Source of the DNA: Nocardia huaxiensis
Lineage (GTDB): Bacteria; Actinomycetota; Actinomycetes; Mycobacteriales; Mycobacteriaceae
Direction of reading: 5' to 3'
Length of the DNA: 64,000 nucleotides
NCBI RefSeq assembly: GCF_013744875.1
Contig: NZ_CP059399.1
Coordinates: 3,410,001 to 3,474,000 of the forward strand
The notes under the pieces were generated by a model. That model had not been told where the DNA came from, made no database searches, and was given only the letters and a program-made list of their open reading frames with translations. Position numbers and translations under genes: made by a program. Below are positions 1-8,664 of the stretch, piece by piece. Numbering within the stretch: the stretch's first letter is position 1; every line of letters begins with the position of its first letter.

Positions 1-2
1 AC

Positions 3-1154
3 CCGTGGGGCAAGTGGGGACGCAACTTCGTCGAATACGGGCTGGTCGCGGCGCGGGCGGCGCTGGCCGACGCGGGCGTGAACCACCTCGACGTCGGGTA
101 CATCGCGGGCGCGGACACCATCCGCAACGGGTATCCCGGATTCGTCGCGGGCGCGACCTTCGCACAGGCACTGGGCTGGTCGGGTGCGCGGATCTCGAGC
201 AGCTATGCCGCGTGCGCGTCCGGCGCGCAGGCCATTGCGAGCGCTCGCGCCCAGATTCTGGCCGGGCTGACCGATGTGGCGCTGGTGGTCGGCGCGGACA
301 CCACGCCGAAGGGGTTCTTCCAGCCGGTCGGCGGCGAACGCCGCGATGACCCGGACTGGCTGCGCTTCCACCTGCTCGGCGCCACCAATCCCATCTACTT
401 CGCGCTGTACGCCCGCCGCCGGATGGCTTTGCACGGCGCGACTCTCGACGACTTCGCCGCCGTCAAGGTGAAGAACGCGCGGCACGGACTGAACAACCCG
501 AATGCCCGCTACCGCAAGGAAGTCACGGCGGAGGAGATCGCGGCCTCGGCCGTCGTCTCCGATCCGCTGCGCCTGCTCGACATCTGCGCGACCAGTGACG
601 GCGGCGCCGCGCTGGTGCTGACGTCGATGGATTACGCACGCCGCCACGGCATTTCCGATCCGGTGCGGATCAGCGCCCTGTCGACGGTCACCCCGACCTT
701 CCCGAAGACCGTCATCGATCTCCCGGATTTCGCCACGGATTCCGCTGTCGCGGTCGAACCGCAGCCGCGCGTATTCCGTTCCGCCATAGCGCATGCCGCG
801 TACGAGGAGGCCGGTCTCGGCCCCGAGGACCTGTCGCTGGCGGAGGTCTACGACCTGTCCACCGCCCTGGAATTGGACTGGTACGAGGACATCGGCCTGT
901 GCGAGGTCGGTGGCGCGGAGCAGCTGTTGCGCAGCGGCGCAACGACTCTGGGCGGACGGATTCCGGTGAATCCGAGTGGCGGTCTGGCCTGCTTCGGCGA
1001 GGCCATCCCGGCGCAGGCCATCGCGCAGATCTGCGAGCTCACCTGGCAGTTGCGCGGTCAGGCCGACGGCCGTCAGGTGGAGAACGCCCGCGCCGGTATC
1101 GCGGTGAACCAGGGCCTGTTCGGGCACGGTTCGGCCACCATCGTCATGCGCTGA
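3..1154 (+). CDS. Thiolase-family lipid-transfer protein (SCP-x/Ltp-like), 5' end outside the window
   Basis: The frame is open from the first bases of the window, so the true start lies upstream; a GTG at position 78 is internal. The protein resembles the thiolase-like Ltp/SCP-x group that acts on acyl-CoA or steroid side chains. Visible family marks are the region around SSYAACASGAQAIASA (nucleophile-loop equivalent), GADTTPKG, the segment NPSGGLACFGE near the C terminus and the closing NQGLFGHGSATIVM stretch. In actinobacteria such genes usually sit beside a DUF35 OB-fold partner, which would be off the left edge. The family is well supported; the substrate cannot be told from sequence. 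Confidence 0.85.
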   Translation, partial: PWGKWGRNFVEYGLVAARAALADAGVNHLDVGYIAGADTIRNGYPGFVAGATFAQALGWSGARISSSYAACASGAQAIASARAQILAGLTDVALVVGADTTPKGFFQPVGGERRDDPDWLRFHLLGATNPIYFALYARRRMALHGATLDDFAAVKVKNARHGLNNPNARYRKEVTAEEIAASAVVSDPLRLLDICATSDGGAALVLTSMDYARRHGISDPVRISALSTVTPTFPKTVIDLPDFATDSAVAVEPQPRVFRSAIAHAAYEEAGLGPEDLSLAEVYDLSTALELDWYEDIGLCEVGGAEQLLRSGATTLGGRIPVNPSGGLACFGEAIPAQAIAQICELTWQLRGQADGRQVENARAGIAVNQGLFGHGSATIVMR

Positions 1155-1189
1155 ACTCGCCGTCCGGCCGCAGGTGACGCACGTCACTG

Positions 1190-1254
1190 TTCGCTCCTGT
1201 CAGGAAATCGCGAGCTGTCTCGTTCAAGCAGCACGCGAACCAGACAGGAGCGAA
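1190..1254. repeat. 12-bp perfect inverted repeat flanking the oxidoreductase promoter
   Basis: TTCGCTCCTGTC at 1190-1201 is exactly complementary to GACAGGAGCGAA at 1243-1254, with 41 bases between. The left arm overlaps the candidate -35 element and the right arm contains the AGGAG ribosome binding site of the gene starting at 1257. It could be a regulator site pair or could arise by chance; the perfect match favours function. Confidence 0.55.
1198..1224 (+). promoter_or_regulatory. Candidate SnoaL-type ECF (ECF41-like) promoter
   Basis: TGTCAGG (1198-1204), a 16-base spacer and CGTT (1221-1224) resemble the published ECF41 promoter (TGTCACA, about 16 bases, CGTC). It lies just ahead of the oxidoreductase/sigma-factor pair, where an autoregulated ECF promoter is expected. 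The same architecture with an exact consensus occurs upstream of the second SnoaL-type sigma factor at 51989-52015. Confidence 0.5.
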
Positions 1255-1256
1255 AC

Positions 1257-2441
1257 ATGCACCGCATCGTCGTCCTCGGGGCCGGATACGCCGGAGCCTT
1301 CTCGGCCGGATACCTTGCCCGCCAATTGCATTCCGATGATTTCGAGATCACGGTCGTCAATGCCGAACCGGATTTCATCGAGCGGCTGCGCCTGCATCAG
1401 CTGGCCGCCGGGCAGGAGCTGCGGCATCGGCCGCTGGCGGAGATGTTCGCGGGCACCGGGATTCGACTCCGGGTGGCACGGGTGACCGACATCGACGTCG
1501 AACGCCGGACCGTCACCGTCGCCGACGGCGCGGGCCTCGACCGCATCGACTACGACACCCTGCTGTACGCACTCGGCAGCACCGCCGCCGACCACGGTGT
1601 TCCGGGTGTCGCCGAGCACGCCTTCCACGTGGCCGCGCGGCCCTCGGCGCTGCGACTGCGCGAACGCTTGAACACATTGGGCGAGAACGGAAATGTGCTG
1701 GTGGTGGGCGGCAATCTGACTGCCATCGAGGCCGTCACCGAGATCGCCGAATCCCATCCGGGGTTGCGCGTCGCCCTCGTCACCAGCGGCGAGGTCGGCG
1801 GCTGGCTGGGTGTGAAGGCCCGCCGTCATCTGCTGCGGGCGTTCGACCGGCTCGGCATCGCCCTGCACGAGCACGCCGCCGTCGAGCGCGTGCGGGAATC
1901 CGCGGTGATCACCGCGGACGGCACGGTCCTCCCCTCCGATGCGACGGTGTGGGCAGCCGGTTTCGCCGTGCATCCGATCGCCGCGGCCAGTGGTCTCGAG
2001 GTGATCGCCGACGGCCGGATCCGGGTCGACCGTCAGATGCGGTCGGTGTCGCATCCGGACGTCTACGTCGCCGGTGACAGTGCTTTCGTGCTCGGCGACA
2101 ATGGCAAGCCGCTGCCGATGTCGTGTGCTTCGGCGGGTTTCACCGGCTCGCAGGCGACGGCCGCGATCATCGGTGACCGGACCGGGCGCTCGATCGCGGA
2201 GGCCGGGCTGCCCTATGTCGGCAACCACATCAGCCTCGGCCGCAAGGACGGGCTGTTCCAGCTGGTCGATGGTGACGCACAAGCGAAATCGTGGGCGCTG
2301 CGCGGCCGGGCGGCGGCGCGCGTCAAGTCGGCGATCCTCGGCACGGCCGCCTGGGGCGTGGGTCACCCGACCTTCGGGAAGCTGGATCACCGTTACCGCT
2401 CGGCCTCCCGGCAGTCCGCGCCCGAGGGTGTCACCGCCTAG
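1257..2441 (+). CDS. FAD-dependent NAD(P)H oxidoreductase (NDH-2-like)
   Basis: The 394-residue protein is a two-dinucleotide-fold flavoprotein. GAGYAG at residues 8-13 is the FAD-binding GxGxxG. A second motif, VVGGNLTAIE, near residue 148 fits NAD(P)H binding, and a YVAGDSAFV stretch matches the C-terminal FAD site. It resembles type II NADH dehydrogenase-like oxidoreductases and should transfer electrons from NAD(P)H to a quinone or other acceptor. An AGGAG sits 6 bases before the ATG. The gene lies 10 bases upstream of an ECF sigma factor with a SnoaL domain. ECF41-group sigma factors are known to neighbour a carboxymuconolactone decarboxylase, oxidoreductase or epimerase, so this is probably the target or sensor partner. 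Physiological substrate unknown. Confidence 0.8.
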   Translation: MHRIVVLGAGYAGAFSAGYLARQLHSDDFEITVVNAEPDFIERLRLHQLAAGQELRHRPLAEMFAGTGIRLRVARVTDIDVERRTVTVADGAGLDRIDYDTLLYALGSTAADHGVPGVAEHAFHVAARPSALRLRERLNTLGENGNVLVVGGNLTAIEAVTEIAESHPGLRVALVTSGEVGGWLGVKARRHLLRAFDRLGIALHEHAAVERVRESAVITADGTVLPSDATVWAAGFAVHPIAAASGLEVIADGRIRVDRQMRSVSHPDVYVAGDSAFVLGDNGKPLPMSCASAGFTGSQATAAIIGDRTGRSIAEAGLPYVGNHISLGRKDGLFQLVDGDAQAKSWALRGRAAARVKSAILGTAAWGVGHPTFGKLDHRYRSASRQSAPEGVTA

Positions 2442-2451
2442 GGTCGTGTTC

Positions 2452-3396
2452 ATGATCATGGACACCGCCACCGTGGCGCGTTTCGAGGCCAGCCGGAATC
2501 GGCTGGCCTCGCTCGCCTATCGCCTGCTCGGCTCGGCCGCCGACGCCGAGGACACGGTGCAGGACGCGTTCCTGCGGTGGCAGGCCGCCGACCACGAGCA
2601 TGTCGAGGTGCCGGAGGCCTGGTTGACCAAGATCGTCACCAATCTGGCGCTGGACAAGCTGCGTTCGGCGAAGACACGGCGGGAACGCGCGGTCGGCGCG
2701 TGGATGCCCGAACCCCTGCTCGACGGCGATCCCATGCTGGGCCCGGCCGACACCGTCGAGCAGCGCGAGTCGGTGACCGTGGCGGTGCTGCTGCTCATGG
2801 AGCGCCTGTCACCGGTCGAACGGGCCGTTTACGTGCTGCGCGAAGCCTTTTCGTACTCCCATGCCGAAACGTCCGAGATCCTCGGCATCACCGAGTCCGC
2901 CAGCCAGCAGCACCTGCACCGCGCCCGGCGCCGAATCACCGCCGCGCGCAATGAAACCGAGACCGACCCGGCCTCCGCGCGCCGCATTGTCGAGGCGTTC
3001 ATAGCCGCTGCTTCGTCGGGCCGCACCGAACAACTCATCGCCCTGCTGACCAATGACGCCACCGCCGTGTCCGATGGCGCCGCCGGTCTGGCCGAGAAGC
3101 TCATCCGGTACGTCACCCCCGAACAGGTCGCCCACGCGATGCGCGTCGGTATCAAACCCACCGCCGCCAAGCGCGCGCTCGCGGGCGGCACGCCCTCGAT
3201 CCATGCCGCCGTGATCAACCATCAACCGGCCCTGCTCTTCGTGGTCGAGGACCGGATCGCTGGCATCGCGATCCTGGAAATGCGCGGAGACAAGATCGCG
3301 GGCATGTGTGGCATCGCCGCCCCGGCCCGGCTCGGCCGCCTCACCGGCGAATGGCGGCGACACGAGCACGACGACCCGCTGATCGAATCCTGGTAA
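2452..3396 (+). CDS. ECF sigma factor with C-terminal SnoaL-like domain (SigJ/ECF41-like)
   Basis: About 314 residues. The N-terminal half has sigma region 2 (LASLAYRLLGSAADAEDTVQ) and region 4 (LSPVERAVYVLREAFSYSHAE), separated by a WMPEP sequence like the WLPEP of ECF41 proteins. The C-terminal 120 residues form an NTF2/SnoaL-type fold that in this group takes the place of a separate anti-sigma factor. The conserved DGGGK loop of typical ECF41 is degenerate here (SDGAAG), so the subgroup could be ECF56 or another SnoaL class. Two ATG codons (2452, 2458) could start it; neither has a clear ribosome binding site. It lies 10 bases after the oxidoreductase gene, which suggests co-transcription. 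Confidence 0.85.
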   Translation: MIMDTATVARFEASRNRLASLAYRLLGSAADAEDTVQDAFLRWQAADHEHVEVPEAWLTKIVTNLALDKLRSAKTRRERAVGAWMPEPLLDGDPMLGPADTVEQRESVTVAVLLLMERLSPVERAVYVLREAFSYSHAETSEILGITESASQQHLHRARRRITAARNETETDPASARRIVEAFIAAASSGRTEQLIALLTNDATAVSDGAAGLAEKLIRYVTPEQVAHAMRVGIKPTAAKRALAGGTPSIHAAVINHQPALLFVVEDRIAGIAILEMRGDKIAGMCGIAAPARLGRLTGEWRRHEHDDPLIESW

Positions 3397-3435
3397 ACCG
3401 CCCGGCTCGAGCGTGTCGCCGTCACTCGGTGTCCG

Positions 3436-4539
3436 ATGGCTATTACTGTGCGCCAAATGCGTCGAGTGCTGCTCGTCCTGTCTGCTGCCATGCTGTTCGC
3501 GGGTGCCGCCGAGACTCCCGCCGTCGCCGATGCCGGGAGGTGGCAGCGGGCGGTGGACGGCATCGCCGCCATGGGGGCGTCGGGGGTGCAGGTGCACGTG
3601 CATGGGCCCGGCGGAGATTGGGACGGGTCCGCGGGCGTGAACGAGATGAGCTTTCTGGTCCCGGTGCTGGGTGGTGGGCGATTCCGGATCGGGAGCATCA
3701 CCAAGACGATCACCGCGACCTCGCTGCTCCAGCTCGTGGGGGACGGGCGAATCGGGCTGGACGACGGGGTGGCGGGGTGGCTGCCGGAGTTCGGGATCGA
3801 TCCGCGCATCACGGTGCGAATGATTCTGGCGCAGACCAGTGGGCTGGCCGACTACCTCAATGGCGGTGGCGGGGCACCGCCGCTGGTGGGGGACACGCTC
3901 GGGGATATCCGGCGGACCTGGGAGCCTGCGGAATTCGTGCACTGGGCCACGGACAAGCCCTTGCAGTTCACGCCGGGGAGCGGGTGGGCGTACTCGAACA
4001 CCAACTACATCGTGGCCGGGCTGCTGATCGAGAAGGCTTCGGGGCTGCCGTACAACGCGAACGTGTACAGCCGGATCACCATGCCGCTGTTGATGTACGG
4101 GACGAGTGTGCCGCAGACGATGGAGGACATTCTCGGCCCGCACGCGCACGCCTACTACAACTACGGCGGCGGGCCGGTCGATGTGACCTACCAAAATCCG
4201 TCGTATGTGTGGGCCGCCGGTGGAATCGTCTCCTCCGCAAGGGATCTCGATACCTTCCTGGGCGGGCTGCTCGGCGGGCGCTTGCTGCCGCCGCACCTGC
4301 TGGCCGAGATGCGGGCCGCACGGCCGGTGAACGGGTCCTACGGATACGGGCTCGGGCTGTACGAATATCACCTCGGGAACGGGTGTGTCGGGTACGGGCA
4401 CGAGGGGTACGTCAACGGGTACTCGTCGATCGCCATGCGCAGCGCCGACGGCAGCCGGGGCATCTCGATGTCGGTGACCGGCGGCGGCGGGCATTCCGCC
4501 GCCGTGGATCGCCTCGTCGAGGATGTGATGTGCGGCTAG
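3436..4539 (+). CDS. Secreted serine hydrolase, beta-lactamase/D-Ala-D-Ala carboxypeptidase fold
   Basis: 367 residues with an N-terminal signal peptide (RRVLLVLSAAMLFAGAAETPAVADA). The three class C/DD-peptidase motifs are present: SITK at residues 87-90 with the catalytic serine and lysine, YSN at 186-188, and HEG at 322-324 in the place of KTG/HxG. It is likely an exported esterase or peptidoglycan-type hydrolase; the HEG variant is common in esterase-like members, so beta-lactam hydrolysis is not implied. The ATG at 3436 keeps the signal peptide; ATG at 3457 is an alternative. Its last 4 bases overlap the end of the convergent aspA gene. Confidence 0.85.
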   Translation: MAITVRQMRRVLLVLSAAMLFAGAAETPAVADAGRWQRAVDGIAAMGASGVQVHVHGPGGDWDGSAGVNEMSFLVPVLGGGRFRIGSITKTITATSLLQLVGDGRIGLDDGVAGWLPEFGIDPRITVRMILAQTSGLADYLNGGGGAPPLVGDTLGDIRRTWEPAEFVHWATDKPLQFTPGSGWAYSNTNYIVAGLLIEKASGLPYNANVYSRITMPLLMYGTSVPQTMEDILGPHAHAYYNYGGGPVDVTYQNPSYVWAAGGIVSSARDLDTFLGGLLGGRLLPPHLLAEMRAARPVNGSYGYGLGLYEYHLGNGCVGYGHEGYVNGYSSIAMRSADGSRGISMSVTGGGGHSAAVDRLVEDVMCG

Positions 4540-5963
4540 CCGGTGGTCACCGGCGCGGGCAGACCGGCCAGACGATGCGGGGCCAGTAGGGCTTTCACGG
4601 TTTCGGTGTCGACCAGGCCCAGCTCCGTGGCGATTTCGCTGACGGGCTGCCCGGTTTGCAAGGCCAGCTTGGCGATTCGGGCGCTGGCGGCGTAGCCGAT
4701 GTGCGGGGTGAGGGCGGTGACTATGCCGATGGAGCGGTGCACGCCCTCGGCCAGGTGATCGCGATTGGCGGTGATGCCGGTGACGCATTTGGTGGCGAGG
4801 GTGTCGGCGGCGGCGGTCAGATGCGCGGTGGTCTTCAGGATGCTGTAGCCGATGATGGGCTCGAAGGCGTTGAGCTGGAACTGGCCCGCTTCGGCGGCCA
4901 TGGTGACGGCGAGGTCGGCGCCGATGGCTTCGAAGGCCACCTGGTTGACGATCTCGGGGATCACCGGATTGACCTTGCCGGGCATGATGGACGAACCCGC
5001 CTGCACCGCAGGCAGATTGATCTCACGCAGGCCGGTCAGCGGGCCGGAGGACATCAGGCGCAGGTCGTTGCAGATCTTCGACAGTTTGACGGCGACCCGC
5101 TTGAGGATGCCGGAGACCTGGACGAAGGCGCCGCAATCCTGTGTGGCCTCGATGAGATTCTCTGCGGGAGTGACGTTTTCGCCGGTGATCTCGGTCAGGC
5201 GCGCGCAGGCCAGGGCCGGGTAGGCGGGGTGACCGTTGATGGCGGTGCCGATGGCGGTGCCGCCCAGATTGCATTCGCGCAGCAGGGCGATGCCCTCCTC
5301 CAGGCGGGAGCAGTCCTCGCGGAGCATGACGGCGAAGGTGCCGAACTCCTGGCCCAGCGTCATGGGGACGGCGTCCTGGAGCTGGGTGCGGCCCATCTTG
5401 ATGACATCGGCGAATTCCGTTGACTTGCCGGAGAATTCGTCGATCAGACGGCCCAGCGCCGCGACGAGATCCCGAATGTGCCGGATGACCGCCAGGCGGA
5501 CGGCGGTCGGATAGACGTCATTGGTGGACTGGCCCAGGTTCACGTGATCCAGCGGATCGAGTGCGGTGTACGCGCCGCGCTCGTGGCCCAGCAGTTCCAG
5601 TGCGCGATTGGCGATGACCTCGTTGGCGTTCATATTCGTGGAGGTGCCCGCGCCGCCCTGGATCGGGTCGATCGGGAACTGGTCGTGCAGTGCGCCGGAA
5701 CGGATTTCGGCGCAGGCCGCTTCGATGGCGGCGGCGCGCTCGTCGTCGAGCAGGCCGAGCTCGCGATTGGCTTGGCAGGCGGCCTGTTTGACGGCGGCGA
5801 GGGAGACGATCAGGGCCGGATACCGTCCGATGCTGTCGCCGGTGATGGCGAAATTGTGCAGGGCGCGGGCGGTGTGGATCCCCCAGTAGGCGCTGCGCGG
5901 AACCTCGAGTGTGCCGAGGGAATCGGATTCGGTGCGGGTATCGAGGGTCACGATCGTCTCCAT
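4536..5963 (-). CDS. aspA: Aspartate ammonia-lyase (aspartase)
   Basis: 475 residues, the usual length for the fumarase/aspartase superfamily. It should deaminate L-aspartate to fumarate and ammonia. The signature loop GSSIMPGKVNP is at residues 323-333, with the earlier superfamily motif GGAGTSTNMNANEV at about 103-116 and GQSTNDVYPTAVR at about 144-156. The aspartase identity, rather than fumarase, is supported mainly by position: it is the last gene of an operon with an asparaginase (9 bases upstream) and an amino-acid permease, giving a pathway asparagine to aspartate to fumarate. The 3' end overlaps the convergent hydrolase gene by 4 bases. Confidence 0.92.
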   Translation of the reverse strand: METIVTLDTRTESDSLGTLEVPRSAYWGIHTARALHNFAITGDSIGRYPALIVSLAAVKQAACQANRELGLLDDERAAAIEAACAEIRSGALHDQFPIDPIQGGAGTSTNMNANEVIANRALELLGHERGAYTALDPLDHVNLGQSTNDVYPTAVRLAVIRHIRDLVAALGRLIDEFSGKSTEFADVIKMGRTQLQDAVPMTLGQEFGTFAVMLREDCSRLEEGIALLRECNLGGTAIGTAINGHPAYPALACARLTEITGENVTPAENLIEATQDCGAFVQVSGILKRVAVKLSKICNDLRLMSSGPLTGLREINLPAVQAGSSIMPGKVNPVIPEIVNQVAFEAIGADLAVTMAAEAGQFQLNAFEPIIGYSILKTTAHLTAAADTLATKCVTGITANRDHLAEGVHRSIGIVTALTPHIGYAASARIAKLALQTGQPVSEIATELGLVDTETVKALLAPHRLAGLPAPVTTG

Positions 5964-5972
5964 GTGGTCGTC

Positions 5973-7004
5973 TCAGTTCTCGTCGATGTGCGGGTGATCG
6001 GTGAGTTCGCCGAGCAGATTGGTGGTGAGCATGCGGCGGAGTTCGGTGGAGGGGAGATTCAGAGCGGCGAGGTAGGACAGTTTGGCCAGGGCGGCTTCGC
6101 GGGTCATGTCGCCGCCGGGGAGTGCGCCCGCGTCGAGCAGGGCGCGGCCGGGCCGGTAGAGGGCGAGATCCACGGATCCGCTGTCGCAGTGGGTGATCAC
6201 GACGACCGGGGTGCCGCGGTCGGCGGCGCGGCGGACGGCCTCGACTGTGGCGGAGCCGTGCATGGGCATGGTGCCCGCGCCGTAGCATTCGAGCACCACG
6301 CCGCCGTGGTAGATGCGCAGCGCCACATCCAGCAGGTCCGGGTCCATGCCCGGGAATGCGGTGAAAAGCCCTACCGGAGAAGTGGTTTCGCCCGGCCAGG
6401 CGGCCGGCAAGGCCCGCGTCGCCGGGGGCGTGTACTTCCGCAGCGTGACGAAGGCATCGTAGCCGTCGGCGCTGCGCTTGCTGGCGCGCACGGCGGGATG
6501 CACGGCGGCGCCGAAGGCGATGAACGTGCCCGGACCCGGTTGGTTCGCAATCGAATCCAGGGCCATCCACAGGTTGTCCCGTGCATCGCTGCCGCGCTGC
6601 CCGAGCGGAATCTGCGCGCCGGTGAGCATGACCGGCACCGGAATATCGTGCAGCTCGAAGGCCATTCGAGCCCCGACGTAGGCCATGGTGTCGGTGCCGT
6701 GGATGACGATCACGCCGTCGCAGTGGTCGGTCAGCCTGGAACGCACCCGGGCCGCGATCCGCCGCGCCGTGTCGTGATCGGCATTGGCGCTGTCGATGAC
6801 CTCGTCGAGCTCGGTGTAGCGCAGGCCGACCGGGATTCCCGAGCCGGCCGCGAATTCCCGTACGACAGTGGCGATTTCCTCGCCGATCCCTTTCCTGGGA
6901 TGCAGGCCGTCGCCATGGTCGACCATGCCGAACGTGCCGCCGGTGTAGAGAATGTCGATGCTCAATTCCCGCTGTCCCACGGGTGCTTCCAGGGCGGAAC
7001 TCAT
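5973..7004 (-). CDS. L-asparaginase
   Basis: 343 residues. Both threonine motifs of the bacterial asparaginase family are visible: TGGTFG at residues 21-26 and HGTDTMAYV at 102-110. It hydrolyses L-asparagine to aspartate and ammonia. There is no signal peptide, so it is probably cytoplasmic. The ATG overlaps the stop of the upstream permease gene (ATGA), and the aspartase gene follows 9 bases after its stop, so translation is likely coupled through the operon. A glutaminase side activity cannot be excluded from sequence. Confidence 0.92.
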   Translation of the reverse strand: MSSALEAPVGQRELSIDILYTGGTFGMVDHGDGLHPRKGIGEEIATVVREFAAGSGIPVGLRYTELDEVIDSANADHDTARRIAARVRSRLTDHCDGVIVIHGTDTMAYVGARMAFELHDIPVPVMLTGAQIPLGQRGSDARDNLWMALDSIANQPGPGTFIAFGAAVHPAVRASKRSADGYDAFVTLRKYTPPATRALPAAWPGETTSPVGLFTAFPGMDPDLLDVALRIYHGGVVLECYGAGTMPMHGSATVEAVRRAADRGTPVVVITHCDSGSVDLALYRPGRALLDAGALPGGDMTREAALAKLSYLAALNLPSTELRRMLTTNLLGELTDHPHIDEN

Positions 7005-8470
7005 AGGCTCTTGTCCCCCTCGCCGGCAGCGACGGCCGGGATGGGCGCCAGCACCTCGGGATCCAGTCGCCCGCGCACCCGGTACCAGCCGGCCACCATG
7101 GCGGCGACCACGCCCAGGAATACGACCAGCGTGATGCGTCCGATCTCGGTGTCGAAGAACATCAGAACGACCACCGCCACCAGGAATCCCAGCGTCAGCA
7201 CATTGAGCACCGGCGCGTACGGCAGCCGGAACTCGGGCCGCTGGTATTCACCGCGTTCGGCGCGGCGCACGAAGATCCAGTGGCAGATCATGATCGAGGC
7301 CCAGGTGCCGACGATGCCGAGGCCGGCCAGGTTCAGCACGATCTCGAAAGCCTTGTGCGGCATGACCATATTGAGCACCACGCCCGCGATGCCGACCACG
7401 CTCGTGATGAGGATGCCGCCGTACGGCACGCCATTGCGGTTCATGCGCGCGGCGAAGCGCGGTGCGGCGCCGGCCACCGCCATCGAGCGCAGGGTGCGGC
7501 CGGTCGCGTACAGCCCGGCATTGAGGCTGGACATGGCGGCGGTGAGCACCACCAGGTTCATGACGTCGCCCGCGTGCGGGATGCCGATCTTGCTCATGAC
7601 CGTCACGAACGGGCTCTTGTCCGCCGAGTACGCCGTCCACGGCAGCAGCAGTGTGAACAGCACGACCGAGCCGGCGTAGAACAGGATGATCCGCCACATG
7701 ATGGAGTTGACGGCCTTCGGCACGACGGCGCGGGGATTGTCGGATTCGCCCGCGGCCACGCCGATCATCTCGGTGCCGCCGAAGGCGAAGACCACGCCGA
7801 GCGCGATGGTCAGCATGGGTGCGAGGCCCTTCGGGAAGAGCCCGCCATTGTCGGTGATCGTGGAGATGCCCGGCATGTTCCCGTCGATGGTGGTGCCGGT
7901 GACGATGAAGCCGATGGCCACCAGCATGAACAGCACGATGGTGCCGACCTTGATCAGCGCGAACCAGAATTCCATCTCGCCGAAGAGCTTGACCGACACC
8001 ACGTTCAGCACCACCACGACGGCGAGTGCGATCAGAGCCAGCACCCACTGCGGCACCGGCACGAAGAACGACCAGAAGTGCGCGTACAGCGCCACCGCGG
8101 TGATGTCGGCGACCAGGGTGGTCGACCAGTTGAGGAAGTACAGCCACCCCACCGAGTACGCGCCGCGCTCGCCGAGGAATTCGCGGGCGTAGGACACGAA
8201 CGCGCCGGACGACGGCCGGTACATGACCAGTTCGCCCAGTGCGCGGACCACCATGAAGGTGAAGATGCCGCAGATGATGTAGACGATGGCCAGTGACGGC
8301 CCGGCCAGCGCCATGCGCCCGCTCGCGCCGAGGAACAGCCCGGTCCCGATCGAGCCGCCGATGGCGATCATCTGCATGTGCCGCTTGCGCAGGCCCTTCT
8401 GATACCCGACGTCACCGAGATCGACTCTGGGCGCGGGGGTGGTCGCCGCCGGCGGCTGTTCGTGCTGCAT
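7001..8470 (-). CDS. ansP: APC-family amino acid permease, probably L-asparagine permease (AnsP-like)
   Basis: 489 residues with about twelve hydrophobic segments and the N-terminal family stretch MQMIAIGGSIGTGLFLGASG, typical of the GabP/AnsP group of proton-coupled amino acid transporters. It is the first gene of the operon permease-asparaginase-aspartase, which suggests asparagine (or aspartate) as substrate. A GGAAGG lies about 7 bases before the ATG. Transcription probably starts in the 8471-8664 gap shared with a divergent GntR regulator. Substrate is inferred from context only. Confidence 0.88.
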   Translation of the reverse strand: MQHEQPPAATTPAPRVDLGDVGYQKGLRKRHMQMIAIGGSIGTGLFLGASGRMALAGPSLAIVYIICGIFTFMVVRALGELVMYRPSSGAFVSYAREFLGERGAYSVGWLYFLNWSTTLVADITAVALYAHFWSFFVPVPQWVLALIALAVVVVLNVVSVKLFGEMEFWFALIKVGTIVLFMLVAIGFIVTGTTIDGNMPGISTITDNGGLFPKGLAPMLTIALGVVFAFGGTEMIGVAAGESDNPRAVVPKAVNSIMWRIILFYAGSVVLFTLLLPWTAYSADKSPFVTVMSKIGIPHAGDVMNLVVLTAAMSSLNAGLYATGRTLRSMAVAGAAPRFAARMNRNGVPYGGILITSVVGIAGVVLNMVMPHKAFEIVLNLAGLGIVGTWASIMICHWIFVRRAERGEYQRPEFRLPYAPVLNVLTLGFLVAVVVLMFFDTEIGRITLVVFLGVVAAMVAGWYRVRGRLDPEVLAPIPAVAAGEGDKSL

Positions 8471-8525
8471 GGAAAACCTTCCTCGGACCGCCCGGCCGTG
8501 CGAGCGCGATGGTTCGGAAGCGCTC

Positions 8526-8556
8526 AGGCAGTAAGGCTGTCAGGCTGTAAGACAGG
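8526..8556. promoter_or_regulatory. Phased 7-bp repeats, candidate operator between ansP and the GntR gene
   Basis: Four related heptamers start every 8 bases: AGGCAGT (8526), AGGCTGT (8534), AGGCTGT (8542) and AGACAGG (8550). The last two also form CTGT-AAG-ACAG, an inverted repeat. The cluster lies in the divergent intergenic space, roughly 60-90 bases upstream of the permease start, a plausible binding site for the adjacent regulator. Confidence 0.45.
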
Positions 8557-8664
8557 TTGAAGGTAATTGGGATCACACCGGCTGTCAACGTCGGGGTGTC
8601 TCACGGCGGAAATCGCGGGGTCCGGTGTTTTGCGTGGCCTCGAGCGAATCGCGATACTGGTCGC

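Noticed and set aside
3436..4539. Class C beta-lactamase
   Set aside because: The fold motifs fit, but the third motif is HEG rather than KTG and many esterases share the pattern; resistance cannot be claimed.
2809..4788. 659-codon minus-strand open frame
   Set aside because: It runs antisense through the sigma factor and hydrolase genes, is extremely Arg/Pro/His-rich, and has no family pattern; it is a by-product of high GC.
5478..7679. 733-codon plus-strand open frame
   Set aside because: Antisense to aspA, asparaginase and permease, all with clear motifs.
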